Positions 1 through 6,836 of a stretch of 12,059 nt of DNA are shown here, one piece after another. The position numbers were made by a program, and so were the translations under genes. Origin of the DNA: Clostridia bacterium (lineage in GTDB: Bacteria; Bacillota; Clostridia; Oscillospirales; CAG-382); NCBI GenBank assembly GCA_900757905.1, contig CAAEPN010000167.1, positions 1 to 12,059 on the forward strand, read 5' to 3'. Within the stretch, counting starts at the first letter, position 1. Every line of letters starts with the position of its first letter. The notes beneath the pieces were generated by a model that ran no database searches, had not been told where the DNA came from, and was given only the letters and a program-made list of their open reading frames with translations.

Positions 1-3000
1 GGCAGCGACTCCTACGGCAACTTCTTCCCGGAAAACAACATTACCCGTGCGGAAGCGGCTGCTATCGTCAATCGCGTCGCTCTCCCGGAAAACAGACTCA
101 CTAAATCCCTTGATAAAATTAGTAATGATGATGCGTACAGCTTAATTCTCACCTCGGCCATGACGCACGGCACAGAAGGCCTTGCTTCCGGCTGGCAGTT
201 AGACAACCGCGGCGGACTTCCTCGCACGACCTTAAAAGAACCCTACGGTTCATTATTCGATGTGAGCGACACAGCTCCCACCGCCCTCATCCGTGATTTC
301 AACAAGACCTCGGCCGGCGTTATCACGCTTCACACCAAAGCAAGCATCGGCGGTGAAGACGGCATTTATCTTGCATTCCGCAACGAGGCCGGAAAAGATG
401 TTTACCGCTTGCAGACCGAAGGCAAAGCATGGAAGTATTTGAACGCCGACGGCAGCTACGAAAAACTGATCGATTTCACCGACAACGACTCCTCGTTCGA
501 GTTTGAGATCCTTGTGGATATCGACAATGCGCGCAGCACTACCTACATCAACGGCGAGCTTTGCGGCGTCCGTCCGCTCGCCATTACGGAAAACGTTGAC
601 CTTGCAAGCTTCCGTTGGGGTACGACAGAGAAAGCGGTAGCAACCGTTTCTCCCTCCCGCGTCAACGCTTATGCAAACTATACGCTTCGCGAAGGATTTG
701 AATACGCCGCAGTCGACACGCTTCCGAATTCCTGGACCGGTTCAGCCGTTTCCGACGGACAGCGGCTCGTTGTGGAAAAAGACCAATACGCCTTGGCGAC
801 CTTCAATCCGGCAAGCGGAAAAGTTGCCGCTGAATTTGAATTCCGTCAGCCGCAATCCGAAAGCGTTCGCTATGCCCTTCGCAGCGGCGCAAAGGACATC
901 CTTGTGTTCACCAGCGACGACAAGAATTACTATGTAAACGGAACCAAGGTCTACGAAAACTACTATCAGAACCAATGGTACCGCATGCGTTTTGAACTGG
1001 ATACCGAAACGCAGAACATTCTCGTCAAGCTCAACGGCCGCAAGATCGCGGATGTCGCTTTTGCTGACAGCACCACCTCGGTGGACAATCTCACCGTTTC
1101 CAACAGCAGCGACACCTCCGTTATGTTTGATAACTTCAAGGTATTCCGCCTGATCGATCACGACGACTATGTTCCCGAACCCGTCATTCCGAAGGGTACG
1201 GACAAATATACGGTCGGTATGAACGTCTGCTCGCTGTGGCAGAACGGCACCGGCTCAACCGGCGGCTGGAACTGCATCTCGGCCTATAAGGACGTAGAAC
1301 CAGTTCTCGGCTACTATGACGAAGGTCTTCCGGAAACGGCTGACTGGGAAATCAAGTACACGTTAGAGCACGGTATCGACTTCCAGGCATTCTGCGTATT
1401 CTTCACCAGTGGCTGGGGTACCGGTCCGCAGCACGTCAGCGCAACGCACCTCTACGACGGCTACATGAACGCAAAGTATTCCGACATGTCCAAGTTCGCT
1501 ATCATCTGGGAAGCCGCAAACGCGCCCAGTCCGGCTCAGATGGAAAACTGGAAAGAAAGCTTTGTTCCCTATTTCATCGAAAACTACTTCAAAGATCCGC
1601 GTTATATCACGGTAGACAACCGCCCGATCCTCTGCGTATTCGGTCCAGGCTCGCTCTCTGAGCGTATCGGCGGCGACGCTAAGGTCAAGGAAATGTTTGA
1701 CTACCTTGAAGAAGAAGTCAAGAAGCTCGGCTTTGACGGCATGGTTTACCTTGCCTGCGGCAGCGGTTCCGACAGACTCGCCGCCATGGGCTTTGACGGC
1801 TGCTACGCCTACAACTGGGGCTCCAACGGCTACCAGCTCGATGTAAACAAGCAGTCCATTCTCGGCAGCGCCAACGCAAAGGGCTTGTACACCGTTCCGA
1901 CCGTTTCCGTCGGCTTTAACAATATGCCTTGGAACAAGGTTCGTTACCCGATGATGACCATGAGCGACTATGCCGCTGCTCAAAAGTGGGTAAAAGAGGA
2001 CTACATCCCGTCTCACGTAACCGAAAAGTGGCAGGAAGGTCTTGTCATGCTTTCGACTTGGAATGAGTACGGCGAAGGCACCTACATCATGCCGACTACC
2101 GACGAAAAGGGCTTCGGTTATATCGACGCGATCCGCGAAGCTTACACCGATGAAAAAGCGGACGCTTCCGTCAATACCGTTCCGACTGCAAACCAAGCTT
2201 ACCGAATCAATCACCTCTATCCGCAGAATCTGCACCTCTTACGCAGACAGGGCTACTATAAGGAAGAAGTCGACGAGACCAACCTTGTTCCGGTTTACAC
2301 CTTTGACCTTTCCTCTCGTAAAGACTACGCTCTTTGGGGCGTCAGCGATTCTTCGGTATCGGAAGACGGCGTTACCGGTACTTCCACCACCGACACCATC
2401 ATTATTTTCCAAGATCTTTCCGAAGAAAAGATCAACCTTGACAAAGTTGCCGCGATCCGCGTAACCGCCAAGATTCCGACCGGCGTCAGCCCCTGCATCT
2501 ACTACACCACCATGGACGACCAAAGCTGGGGTGAAAACAAGCGTATCGGCTATTCGGCCAGCGAAACCGACGATTGGGCTGAATACACGGTTGCTGTTTC
2601 TTCCCTCAAGAAGTTCAAGGGCACTCTGTGCGGCTTCCGCTTTGACCCGGCTAAGGTTGCCGGCAAGCAGATCACCGTTAAGAAGATTGAATTCTTAGGC
2701 GCTGAGGGCGGCAATCTCTCCAACAAGCTCCACATCAACGGCGTTACCACCGACACCTACTTTGCCGCACAGAAGGCTGAAAACGGCGACGTTCTTCTCC
2801 CGTTTGACCCTGAAGCCGGCATCGACTTCCAGCTCAACACCTACTTTGTATGGGATCAGGATAAATCGCAGCTCACGCTCTACTTTACCAACCATACGCT
2901 CGTTTACACGATCGGCAGCGACACCTACACGCTTGACGGCGCTTCCAAGAAGCTGCCCTACAAGTTCTCCGATATCGACGGTCTGCCGTTACTTCCGATC

Positions 3001-4164
3001 AAGACGCTTTGCGAAGAAGTCGGCTACACCTACTCGCTCAACGATAAAAACGAGATCGTTATCGAAACGCCGCAGAAATCTTACTTCGAAGCCGATGAAA
3101 AAGACCGCGTTTACGGTCAATGGGAATTCAACACGCTGGCTGACACCGAAAACTGGAAGTCCTCTTTCATGAATCTGTTTGTCAACAACGGTTATATGTC
3201 CTGCGAAACCTCTTCGGCCACCACTGACCCGACGATCCTCTATTCCGACACCTTCAAGCTCAAGGCAAGCGACTACGAAAGCTTTGAAATGCGTGTCCGT
3301 TATCAGTACAACGCCACCAAACCGCACACGTTAAAAATGTACTTCGGTACGAACGTAAGCGGCGGTCTCAACGAAGCAAAGACGCTTCGCATTGCGTTAA
3401 AGAGCACCGACAGCAACGGCGAATGGGAAACGTATACGGTAAATCTTGCGGATGTTGCCGAGTGGAAAGACGTTATCACCAGCCTCCGTTTAGACCCGTT
3501 TGACACGACCGGTCATATGGATATTGACTACATCCGCTTCATCCCGAAGGAAGGCGTTACGCCCGGTCCGGCTGACACCAGCTCTGCTGCAAAGGACGAT
3601 GACAAGAAGGATGAGGATACCGGCGACGCAACCCTTTACGAAGATCCCGATATTCCTACCGAAGATGCAGAACTCGGTACGCTCATCTGGTACAACAACT
3701 TCGATAACAACGACGCACAGCACGCAACCTACGCCGCACAGGGCATCAAGTTCAACTGCAACGGCGTTTCCGGAAATGTTGCCATCGTTGACAATCCCGA
3801 CTCCGCTAAAGGCGGCAAGGCCTTAAAGGTCACGCCGACCGGCGCACACGGCGGTTATCATGTCACCTTCTCCAAGGCTTTAAGCGAACCCGGCACGTAC
3901 ACCTTTATGGCGGACATTTACATGCCCAACGGCAACAAGATTGACCCGTGGATTCGTTTCGAAACCAAGGATGCAGACGGCAACGGCAAAGACCCGAACT
4001 TCTGGGAAGGCGAAAAGCAGGTCAAGGGAACCGACGGTTGGTACACCTGGGCGGTAACCATGACAGTTTCCGCAGACCAGACGATTACCGATTATTCGGT
4101 TCGTAAGCAATCTGCTGAAGAATACTACATCGATAATGTTCGCGTCTACCGTTTAGACGACTAA
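1..4164 (+). CDS. SLH-domain multimodular surface glycosidase-like protein (5' truncated)
   Basis: The reading frame is open from base 1, so the true start lies outside; 1387 residues are visible. Numbered from base 1: residues 1-26 are the end of an SLH domain (FFPENNITRAEAAAIVNRV), which binds secondary wall polymers. Residues ~60-230 and ~231-385 look like two beta-sandwich (LamG-like) modules. Residues ~401-720 resemble GH99/WbsX-type TIM-barrel enzymes, with the hallmark WNEYGEGTYI (W687, E689, E692); GH99 enzymes use two glutamates spaced ExxE here. Residues 766-900 and 1038-1183 are two related CBM-like repeats flanking a copper-amine-oxidase-N-type stalk domain (909-1023). An acidic linker rich in D, K and E (~1184-1226) leads to a last CBM-like module (~1227-1387). 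It ends before a strong terminator. An extracellular, wall-bound glycan-degrading role is inferred; substrate and catalytic status are unproven. An internal ATG at base 160 is only methionine 54 of the frame, not the start. Confidence 0.85.
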   Translation, partial: GSDSYGNFFPENNITRAEAAAIVNRVALPENRLTKSLDKISNDDAYSLILTSAMTHGTEGLASGWQLDNRGGLPRTTLKEPYGSLFDVSDTAPTALIRDFNKTSAGVITLHTKASIGGEDGIYLAFRNEAGKDVYRLQTEGKAWKYLNADGSYEKLIDFTDNDSSFEFEILVDIDNARSTTYINGELCGVRPLAITENVDLASFRWGTTEKAVATVSPSRVNAYANYTLREGFEYAAVDTLPNSWTGSAVSDGQRLVVEKDQYALATFNPASGKVAAEFEFRQPQSESVRYALRSGAKDILVFTSDDKNYYVNGTKVYENYYQNQWYRMRFELDTETQNILVKLNGRKIADVAFADSTTSVDNLTVSNSSDTSVMFDNFKVFRLIDHDDYVPEPVIPKGTDKYTVGMNVCSLWQNGTGSTGGWNCISAYKDVEPVLGYYDEGLPETADWEIKYTLEHGIDFQAFCVFFTSGWGTGPQHVSATHLYDGYMNAKYSDMSKFAIIWEAANAPSPAQMENWKESFVPYFIENYFKDPRYITVDNRPILCVFGPGSLSERIGGDAKVKEMFDYLEEEVKKLGFDGMVYLACGSGSDRLAAMGFDGCYAYNWGSNGYQLDVNKQSILGSANAKGLYTVPTVSVGFNNMPWNKVRYPMMTMSDYAAAQKWVKEDYIPSHVTEKWQEGLVMLSTWNEYGEGTYIMPTTDEKGFGYIDAIREAYTDEKADASVNTVPTANQAYRINHLYPQNLHLLRRQGYYKEEVDETNLVPVYTFDLSSRKDYALWGVSDSSVSEDGVTGTSTTDTIIIFQDLSEEKINLDKVAAIRVTAKIPTGVSPCIYYTTMDDQSWGENKRIGYSASETDDWAEYTVAVSSLKKFKGTLCGFRFDPAKVAGKQITVKKIEFLGAEGGNLSNKLHINGVTTDTYFAAQKAENGDVLLPFDPEAGIDFQLNTYFVWDQDKSQLTLYFTNHTLVYTIGSDTYTLDGASKKLPYKFSDIDGLPLLPIKTLCEEVGYTYSLNDKNEIVIETPQKSYFEADEKDRVYGQWEFNTLADTENWKSSFMNLFVNNGYMSCETSSATTDPTILYSDTFKLKASDYESFEMRVRYQYNATKPHTLKMYFGTNVSGGLNEAKTLRIALKSTDSNGEWETYTVNLADVAEWKDVITSLRLDPFDTTGHMDIDYIRFIPKEGVTPGPADTSSAAKDDDKKDEDTGDATLYEDPDIPTEDAELGTLIWYNNFDNNDAQHATYAAQGIKFNCNGVSGNVAIVDNPDSAKGGKALKVTPTGAHGGYHVTFSKALSEPGTYTFMADIYMPNGNKIDPWIRFETKDADGNGKDPNFWEGEKQVKGTDGWYTWAVTMTVSADQTITDYSVRKQSAEEYYIDNVRVYRLDD

Positions 4165-4173
4165 GACAATCGA

Positions 4174-4212
4174 ACAAAAACACCGCAAGCTTTCCGCTTG
4201 CGGTGTTTTTTT
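4174..4212. terminator. Bidirectional intrinsic terminator between the SLH gene and the microprotein gene
   Basis: A perfect 10-bp stem (4181-4190 with 4196-4205, loop TTTCC) is followed by seven T on the plus strand and preceded by an A-rich run. It can therefore end the SLH gene on the plus strand and the 31-codon gene on the minus strand. Confidence 0.9.
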
Positions 4213-4223
4213 GCGCTATATCC

Positions 4224-4319
4224 TTATTTTTTATCCGAATTTCCGCCTGCGACAGCGCAGCACACTACCGTAAGGCCGACAATTCCGCCTGCGACAAAAC
4301 TGAGAAGATATCCCCACAT
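4224..4319 (-). CDS. 31-aa single-span membrane microprotein (DUF3789-like)
   Basis: This short gene lies downstream of murC on the same strand. ATG at 4319 is preceded by a textbook ribosome binding site AAAGGAG (4328-4334) at 8 nt spacing, and the frame ends with TAA at 4224, just before the bidirectional terminator. The 31-residue product begins MWGYLLSFVAGGIVGLTVV, has one hydrophobic span (residues ~3-24) with glycine pairs and a Cys-Cys pair at 20-21, and a polar C-terminal tail ending NSDKK. This glycine-rich helix resembles the very short DUF3789-type membrane proteins of Firmicutes, which have no known function; that family link is from memory and tentative. The strong SD, membrane-like composition and flanking terminators argue that it is a real gene. 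Its promoter is not obvious: the murC terminator lies immediately upstream, so expression may need read-through. Confidence 0.72.
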   Translation of the reverse strand: MWGYLLSFVAGGIVGLTVVCCAVAGGNSDKK

Positions 4320-4327
4320 TATACAGA

Positions 4328-4334
4328 CTCCTTT
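4328..4334 (-). promoter_or_regulatory. Ribosome binding site of the 31-aa microprotein
   Basis: AAAGGAG on the minus strand lies 8 nt before the ATG and only one base after the U-run of the murC terminator. This site is the main evidence that the short frame is translated. Confidence 0.8.
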
Positions 4335-4335
4335 G

Positions 4336-4379
4336 AAAAAAAGTGACTTACTGTATAATATGTACAGTAAGTCACTTTT
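4336..4379 (-). terminator. murC intrinsic terminator, 17-bp perfect stem
   Basis: Perfect inverted repeat 4339-4355 / 4363-4379 with a 7-nt loop. On the minus strand the stem runs into seven T (4342-4336), a classical intrinsic terminator 20 bp after the murC stop. It sits immediately upstream of the microprotein RBS, so it could also act as an attenuator for that gene. Confidence 0.88.
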
Positions 4380-4399
4380 GTATTTATGTTTTAAACGAT

Positions 4400-5761
4400 T
4401 TATTTCAACAACAACGGTGCGATCTTATCGATATCGCCTGCTCCCATGGTAATAACCATATCGTCTTTTCCGGCATGCTCTTTCACAAAAGCGGCAATCG
4501 ATTCGAAATCCGGGAAATACTCCGCATCCGACAGATATTTTCGGATATCCGCCGACGATACGCCGTTCTCGTTGGTCTCACGCGCGGCATAGATATCCGC
4601 CATGATGACAACATCCGCAAGAGAGAGCGTCTCGGCAAACGACGGCATAAGCGCGGTAAAGCGCGAATAGGTATGCGGTTGGAAAATGCAGTACACCTTG
4701 CCTTGGCAGATAGCTTTGGCCGCTTTCAGAGTTGCGCGTATCTCATCCGGATGGTGCGCATAATCGTCGATGACTACAGCACCTTCAGGCATCGTGCCTA
4801 AGCGCTCAAAACGGCGTTTAACGCCGCCGAACGACGCAAGGCCACTACTTACCGCTTCACCCGAAATACCGCACAAATACGCCGCTCCGGCCGCTGCTGT
4901 GGCATTGGCAACGTTGTGCATACCCGGCACACCCGGCTTTGCATGGCAATAAAAACGGCCAAGAGCATAGATATCAAATTCTTCGTAGCCGCCGCAGCCG
5001 GTAATATCCGCCGCGTAGAAATCGGCACTTGGGTCTTTGATAGAGAACGTATACGTTTTGGTGCTTATCCCTTCTGCCGCCTTGACCGAACCGGGACAAT
5101 CCGCATTGATAAGCGCGAGGTTTTCTTCTCTGCCGCTGTCGGTTTCGAGATACTTTCGGAACGACGCGATAACATTTTCCATGTTGCCGAAGAAATCGAC
5201 ATGGTCGAATTCGCAGTTCAGCACAAGACGAAGCGTCGGGTGCATGGCATGATACGAATTTTTGTACTCACAGGCTTCAAAAACAGCTGTATCGCCATGT
5301 CCGGCATGATAGGTCGAACCGAGCGACGGAATGACAGCGCCGGCAAGGACAGTCGCATCGCTGTTTGACGCGGCAAAAATATGGGCGAGCATACCGGTTG
5401 TCGTGGACTTTCCGTGCGTTCCGGCAACGCCGATCGAATGCGTATAGCCGTCGACAAGCATCCCGAGAAGCTCGGCGCGCGAAAGGATCTTTGCACCGCG
5501 TTTTTTAGCGCAAACAAACTCCGGGTCGGTTTCGGCTATAGCAGCTGTGAAAACGACCGTATCAAAGTCCTCCTGATTCTCCGGCGCATAAGTATAAAAG
5601 ACCGGGATATCGTTCTTTTCCAAAAGACGCGTATTATCGCTTGGCTTGAAATCGTAACCGGCAACGCGGATACCGCGTTTTTTCAAGATCAGTGCGAGCG
5701 ACGACATGCTGATGCCGCCGATACCGATAAAATATACGCCCGATCCGACAGGCAAATTCAT
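4400..5761 (-). CDS. murC: UDP-N-acetylmuramate--L-alanine ligase
   Basis: MurC is the cytoplasmic Mur ligase that adds L-alanine to UDP-MurNAc using ATP, the first peptide step of peptidoglycan precursor synthesis. The 453-residue product has the normal family length. Visible motifs: N-terminal nucleotide-binding loop GIGGISMSS (13-21), ATP-binding GTHGKSTTT (114-122), the central-domain NCEFDHVDFFG segment, and C-terminal GGVKRRFERLG, VIDDYAHHPDE and FQPHTYSRF, all typical of MurC rather than MurD, E or F. The start at 5761 (MNLPVGSG) is chosen because AAAGG lies about 10 nt upstream and the nucleotide-binding loop falls at the usual distance; a methionine six codons earlier and the longer frame to 5929 lack an RBS. 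It is divergent from spoVG with 123 bp between the starts and ends before a strong terminator. No broken or missing motif is seen. Confidence 0.97.
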   Translation of the reverse strand: MNLPVGSGVYFIGIGGISMSSLALILKKRGIRVAGYDFKPSDNTRLLEKNDIPVFYTYAPENQEDFDTVVFTAAIAETDPEFVCAKKRGAKILSRAELLGMLVDGYTHSIGVAGTHGKSTTTGMLAHIFAASNSDATVLAGAVIPSLGSTYHAGHGDTAVFEACEYKNSYHAMHPTLRLVLNCEFDHVDFFGNMENVIASFRKYLETDSGREENLALINADCPGSVKAAEGISTKTYTFSIKDPSADFYAADITGCGGYEEFDIYALGRFYCHAKPGVPGMHNVANATAAAGAAYLCGISGEAVSSGLASFGGVKRRFERLGTMPEGAVVIDDYAHHPDEIRATLKAAKAICQGKVYCIFQPHTYSRFTALMPSFAETLSLADVVIMADIYAARETNENGVSSADIRKYLSDAEYFPDFESIAAFVKEHAGKDDMVITMGAGDIDKIAPLLLK

Positions 5762-5813
5762 GAAAATCCAACCTTTCATTTCGAAAAGACCACAGTCCGA
5801 GGCATGCAAAAAC

Positions 5814-5826
5814 TTATGCCGCATAA
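5814..5826. repeat. 13-bp palindrome in the murC-spoVG divergent region
   Basis: TTATGC-C-GCATAA is a perfect 6-bp inverted repeat around one base, roughly midway between the two divergent starts. It could be a small operator, but I can tie it to no known regulator. No convincing -35/-10 pair was found in this 123-bp region. Confidence 0.35.
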
Positions 5827-5847
5827 ATCCAAAACTTTTGCAGACAC

Positions 5848-5885
5848 TATCTGTACCGGTATCAAAGGAAAGGACTGTACAGATA
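5848..5885 (+). promoter_or_regulatory. spoVG leader hairpin enclosing the Shine-Dalgarno sequence
   Basis: A perfect 9-bp inverted repeat (TATCTGTAC at 5848-5856, GTACAGATA at 5877-5885) has a 20-nt loop containing the whole SD tract AAAGGAAAGGA (5864-5874). The right arm ends at the A of the spoVG start codon. If formed, it would present or limit the SD. The structure follows from base pairing; the regulatory role is inference. Confidence 0.45.
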
Positions 5886-6163
5886 TGGAAATTACCGATG
5901 TTAAGATACGCAAAACCTTCGACAATCAACCGCTAAAGGCGGTCTTATCCGTCACATTCGACGCAAGTCTTGCCGTGCATGACGTAAAGATCATTTACGC
6001 GCGCGAACGGTATTTTGTCGTTATGCCCAGTAAAAAAACGCAGAACGGCGAATACAAGGACACCGTTCATCCCATCAACGCCGCCTTCCGCAAGGTGCTT
6101 GAGGACACGTTGATCGAAGCGTATTTAGAGGAAGTTCATACGCAAAAGCCTATAAATGTGTAG
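5885..6163 (+). CDS. spoVG: Septation/sporulation regulator SpoVG
   Basis: SpoVG is a small nucleic-acid-binding regulator in Firmicutes and some other bacteria, tied in different species to septum placement in sporulation, capsule and virulence genes. The product has 92 residues, the normal size. Family signatures are MEITDVKIRK at the N-terminus, VHDVKII (31-37), YFVVMPSK (43-50), GEYKDTVHPIN (55-65) and a C-terminal helix. ATG at 5885 is preceded by AAAGGAAAGGA with 10 nt spacing; the open frame that runs further upstream overlaps murC on the other strand and is not coding. It is the divergent neighbour of murC and ends before its own terminator hairpin. SpoVG presence fits a Firmicute but does not prove that this organism sporulates. 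Confidence 0.95.
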   Translation: MEITDVKIRKTFDNQPLKAVLSVTFDASLAVHDVKIIYARERYFVVMPSKKTQNGEYKDTVHPINAAFRKVLEDTLIEAYLEEVHTQKPINV

Positions 6164-6192
6164 AAAAAAGCGGAAAATTATATGGCACATGC

Positions 6193-6218
6193 AAGTCACC
6201 CGAAAAGGTGACTTTTTT
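6193..6218 (+). terminator. spoVG intrinsic terminator
   Basis: Stem AAGTCACC (6193-6200) with GGTGACTT (6207-6214), loop CGAAAA, then a continued T run to 6218. It lies 29 bp after the spoVG stop. The SRP RNA gene ends on the opposite strand just beyond it, so the two transcription units converge here. Confidence 0.85.
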
Positions 6219-6221
6219 GCA

Positions 6222-6545
6222 AAAACAAACGGCCTACGATGCAAAGCAAGATCACACACCGATGGTTCGAATCGCTTCCGATACACGTCCTTTGCCGGCT
6301 ATGCTCAGTCCAGGTGTGCTTACGGCACATTATCCGTATCACTTAATGCTGCTCGGTTCCCCGCCTGACATGGTTCATGAGGGATAATTGCGTAAGGCCC
6401 AAACCTCAACACATAAACCGGCACGACAGGCTGCACGAAAACAACCCTTGCCGCCGGATTCCATCCCTGCTATAGCGGATTTCAGGTACAAGACGCCGCT
6501 ACTGTCCCGACTGGTGTGACCTTGCTTCATACCGTACGCCGTTAG
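6222..6545 (-). ncRNA. ffs: Signal recognition particle RNA, large Gram-positive type
   Basis: This RNA is the core of the signal recognition particle, binding Ffh to target nascent membrane and secreted proteins. The decisive motif is the Ffh-binding apical hairpin on the minus strand (6348-6369): GTCAGG, then a CGG/CCG stem capped by a GGAA tetraloop, then AGCAGC. This has the same architecture as helix 8 of bacterial SRP RNAs. The ends pair in a long closing helix: the 5' arm (6513-6543) is complementary with few interruptions to the 3' arm (6228-6260), as in the Bacillus-type RNA with an Alu-like domain. The closing helix is followed on the minus strand by a T-rich tract (TTTGTTTTT) that can terminate it. 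About 320 nt is somewhat longer than the roughly 270 nt of Bacillus subtilis. Exact 5' and 3' ends are estimates; the upstream promoters suggest 5' processing of a longer precursor. Confidence 0.9.
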
Positions 6546-6589
6546 CTGTCAGCAGAAGCAGTCATAGTATTCTATGTTTTTACATGCAT

Positions 6590-6618
6590 AGTATACCACA
6601 CTCTTTGCAAAAAATCAA
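6590..6618 (-). promoter_or_regulatory. SRP RNA promoter P2 (proximal)
   Basis: Minus strand: -35 TTGATT (6613-6618), 17-bp spacer, TG-extended -10 TATACT (6590-6595). Predicted transcription start is near 6583, about 40 nt upstream of the mature RNA helix, with a small CATAG/CTATG hairpin in the extra leader. Confidence 0.75.
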
Positions 6619-6632
6619 GTAAATTTTCCGAA

Positions 6633-6661
6633 AATATATTATTTTCCTTTCAATTTGTCAA
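6633..6661 (-). promoter_or_regulatory. SRP RNA promoter P1 (distal)
   Basis: Minus strand: perfect -35 TTGACA (6656-6661), 17-bp spacer, -10 TATATT (6633-6638). It lies about 43 bp upstream of P2, so the RNA may be driven by tandem sigma-A promoters, as expected for an abundant stable RNA. Confidence 0.65.
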
Positions 6662-6681
6662 GGAGTGTGAAATTTCTATAC

Positions 6682-6700
6682 TTTATTAAAAATTAATAAA
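6682..6700. repeat. AT-rich inverted repeat next to the birA promoter
   Basis: TTTATTAA-AAA-TTAATAAA, 8-bp perfect arms, lies 8 bp upstream of the birA -35 and about 20 bp behind SRP promoter P1. It does not match the known BirA or BioR operator patterns I recall. It may be an UP-like or operator element, or chance in AT-rich DNA. Confidence 0.3.
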
Positions 6701-6708
6701 TGTTTCTA

Positions 6709-6737
6709 TTGACTTTTGACCAGTTTTGGAGTATCAT
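6709..6737 (+). promoter_or_regulatory. birA promoter
   Basis: Plus strand: -35 TTGACT (6709-6714), 17-bp spacer, -10 TATCAT (6732-6737); an overlapping alternative is TTGACC with TATTAT at 16 bp. Predicted start near 6744 gives a leader of about 90 nt. An in-frame ATG at 6726 falls inside this promoter, which excludes it as the birA start. Confidence 0.65.
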
Positions 6738-6820
6738 TATTATGGAGTTGATTTTTACCAAATTTTTCCGCTTACTGTAAAAATACCGTCTGTGCACGGG
6801 ATAAACCGCAGAAAAACCAC

Positions 6821-6828
6821 AAAGGAGG
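6821..6828 (+). promoter_or_regulatory. birA ribosome binding site
   Basis: AAAGGAGG, 8 nt before the TTG at 6837. This near-perfect SD fixes the unusual start codon. Confidence 0.85.
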
Positions 6829-6836
6829 CGTTTTGC

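Noticed and set aside
1363..2235. 290-codon minus-strand frame inside the SLH gene
   Set aside because: It is a shadow of the codon bias of the plus-strand gene, with no RBS, no promoter and a valine-rich antisense composition.
4400..5929. Longer 509-codon reading frame for murC
   Set aside because: The 56 extra codons have no SD, overlap spoVG on the other strand and precede the normal MurC N-terminus. The start at 5761 has an SD and gives the family length.
5381..6163. Long plus-strand frame of 260 codons ending in SpoVG
   Set aside because: Everything before 5885 is antisense to murC and unlike any SpoVG. The 92-residue product with a strong SD explains the signal.
6264..6273. GGTTCGAATC, identical to a tRNA T-loop, on the plus strand
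   Set aside because: No acceptor, D or anticodon stem can be drawn around it. It is the antisense of a segment of the SRP RNA.
6225..6550. Cobalamin or other riboswitch in the long spacer before birA
   Set aside because: The helix-8 motif and closing helix identify an SRP RNA on the opposite strand, with its own promoters; the structured part precedes the birA promoter and so is not in the birA leader.
6682..6700. BirA operator beside birA
   Set aside because: The AT-rich inverted repeat lacks the usual arm sequence and spacing of BirA sites, and this BirA has no DNA-binding domain.
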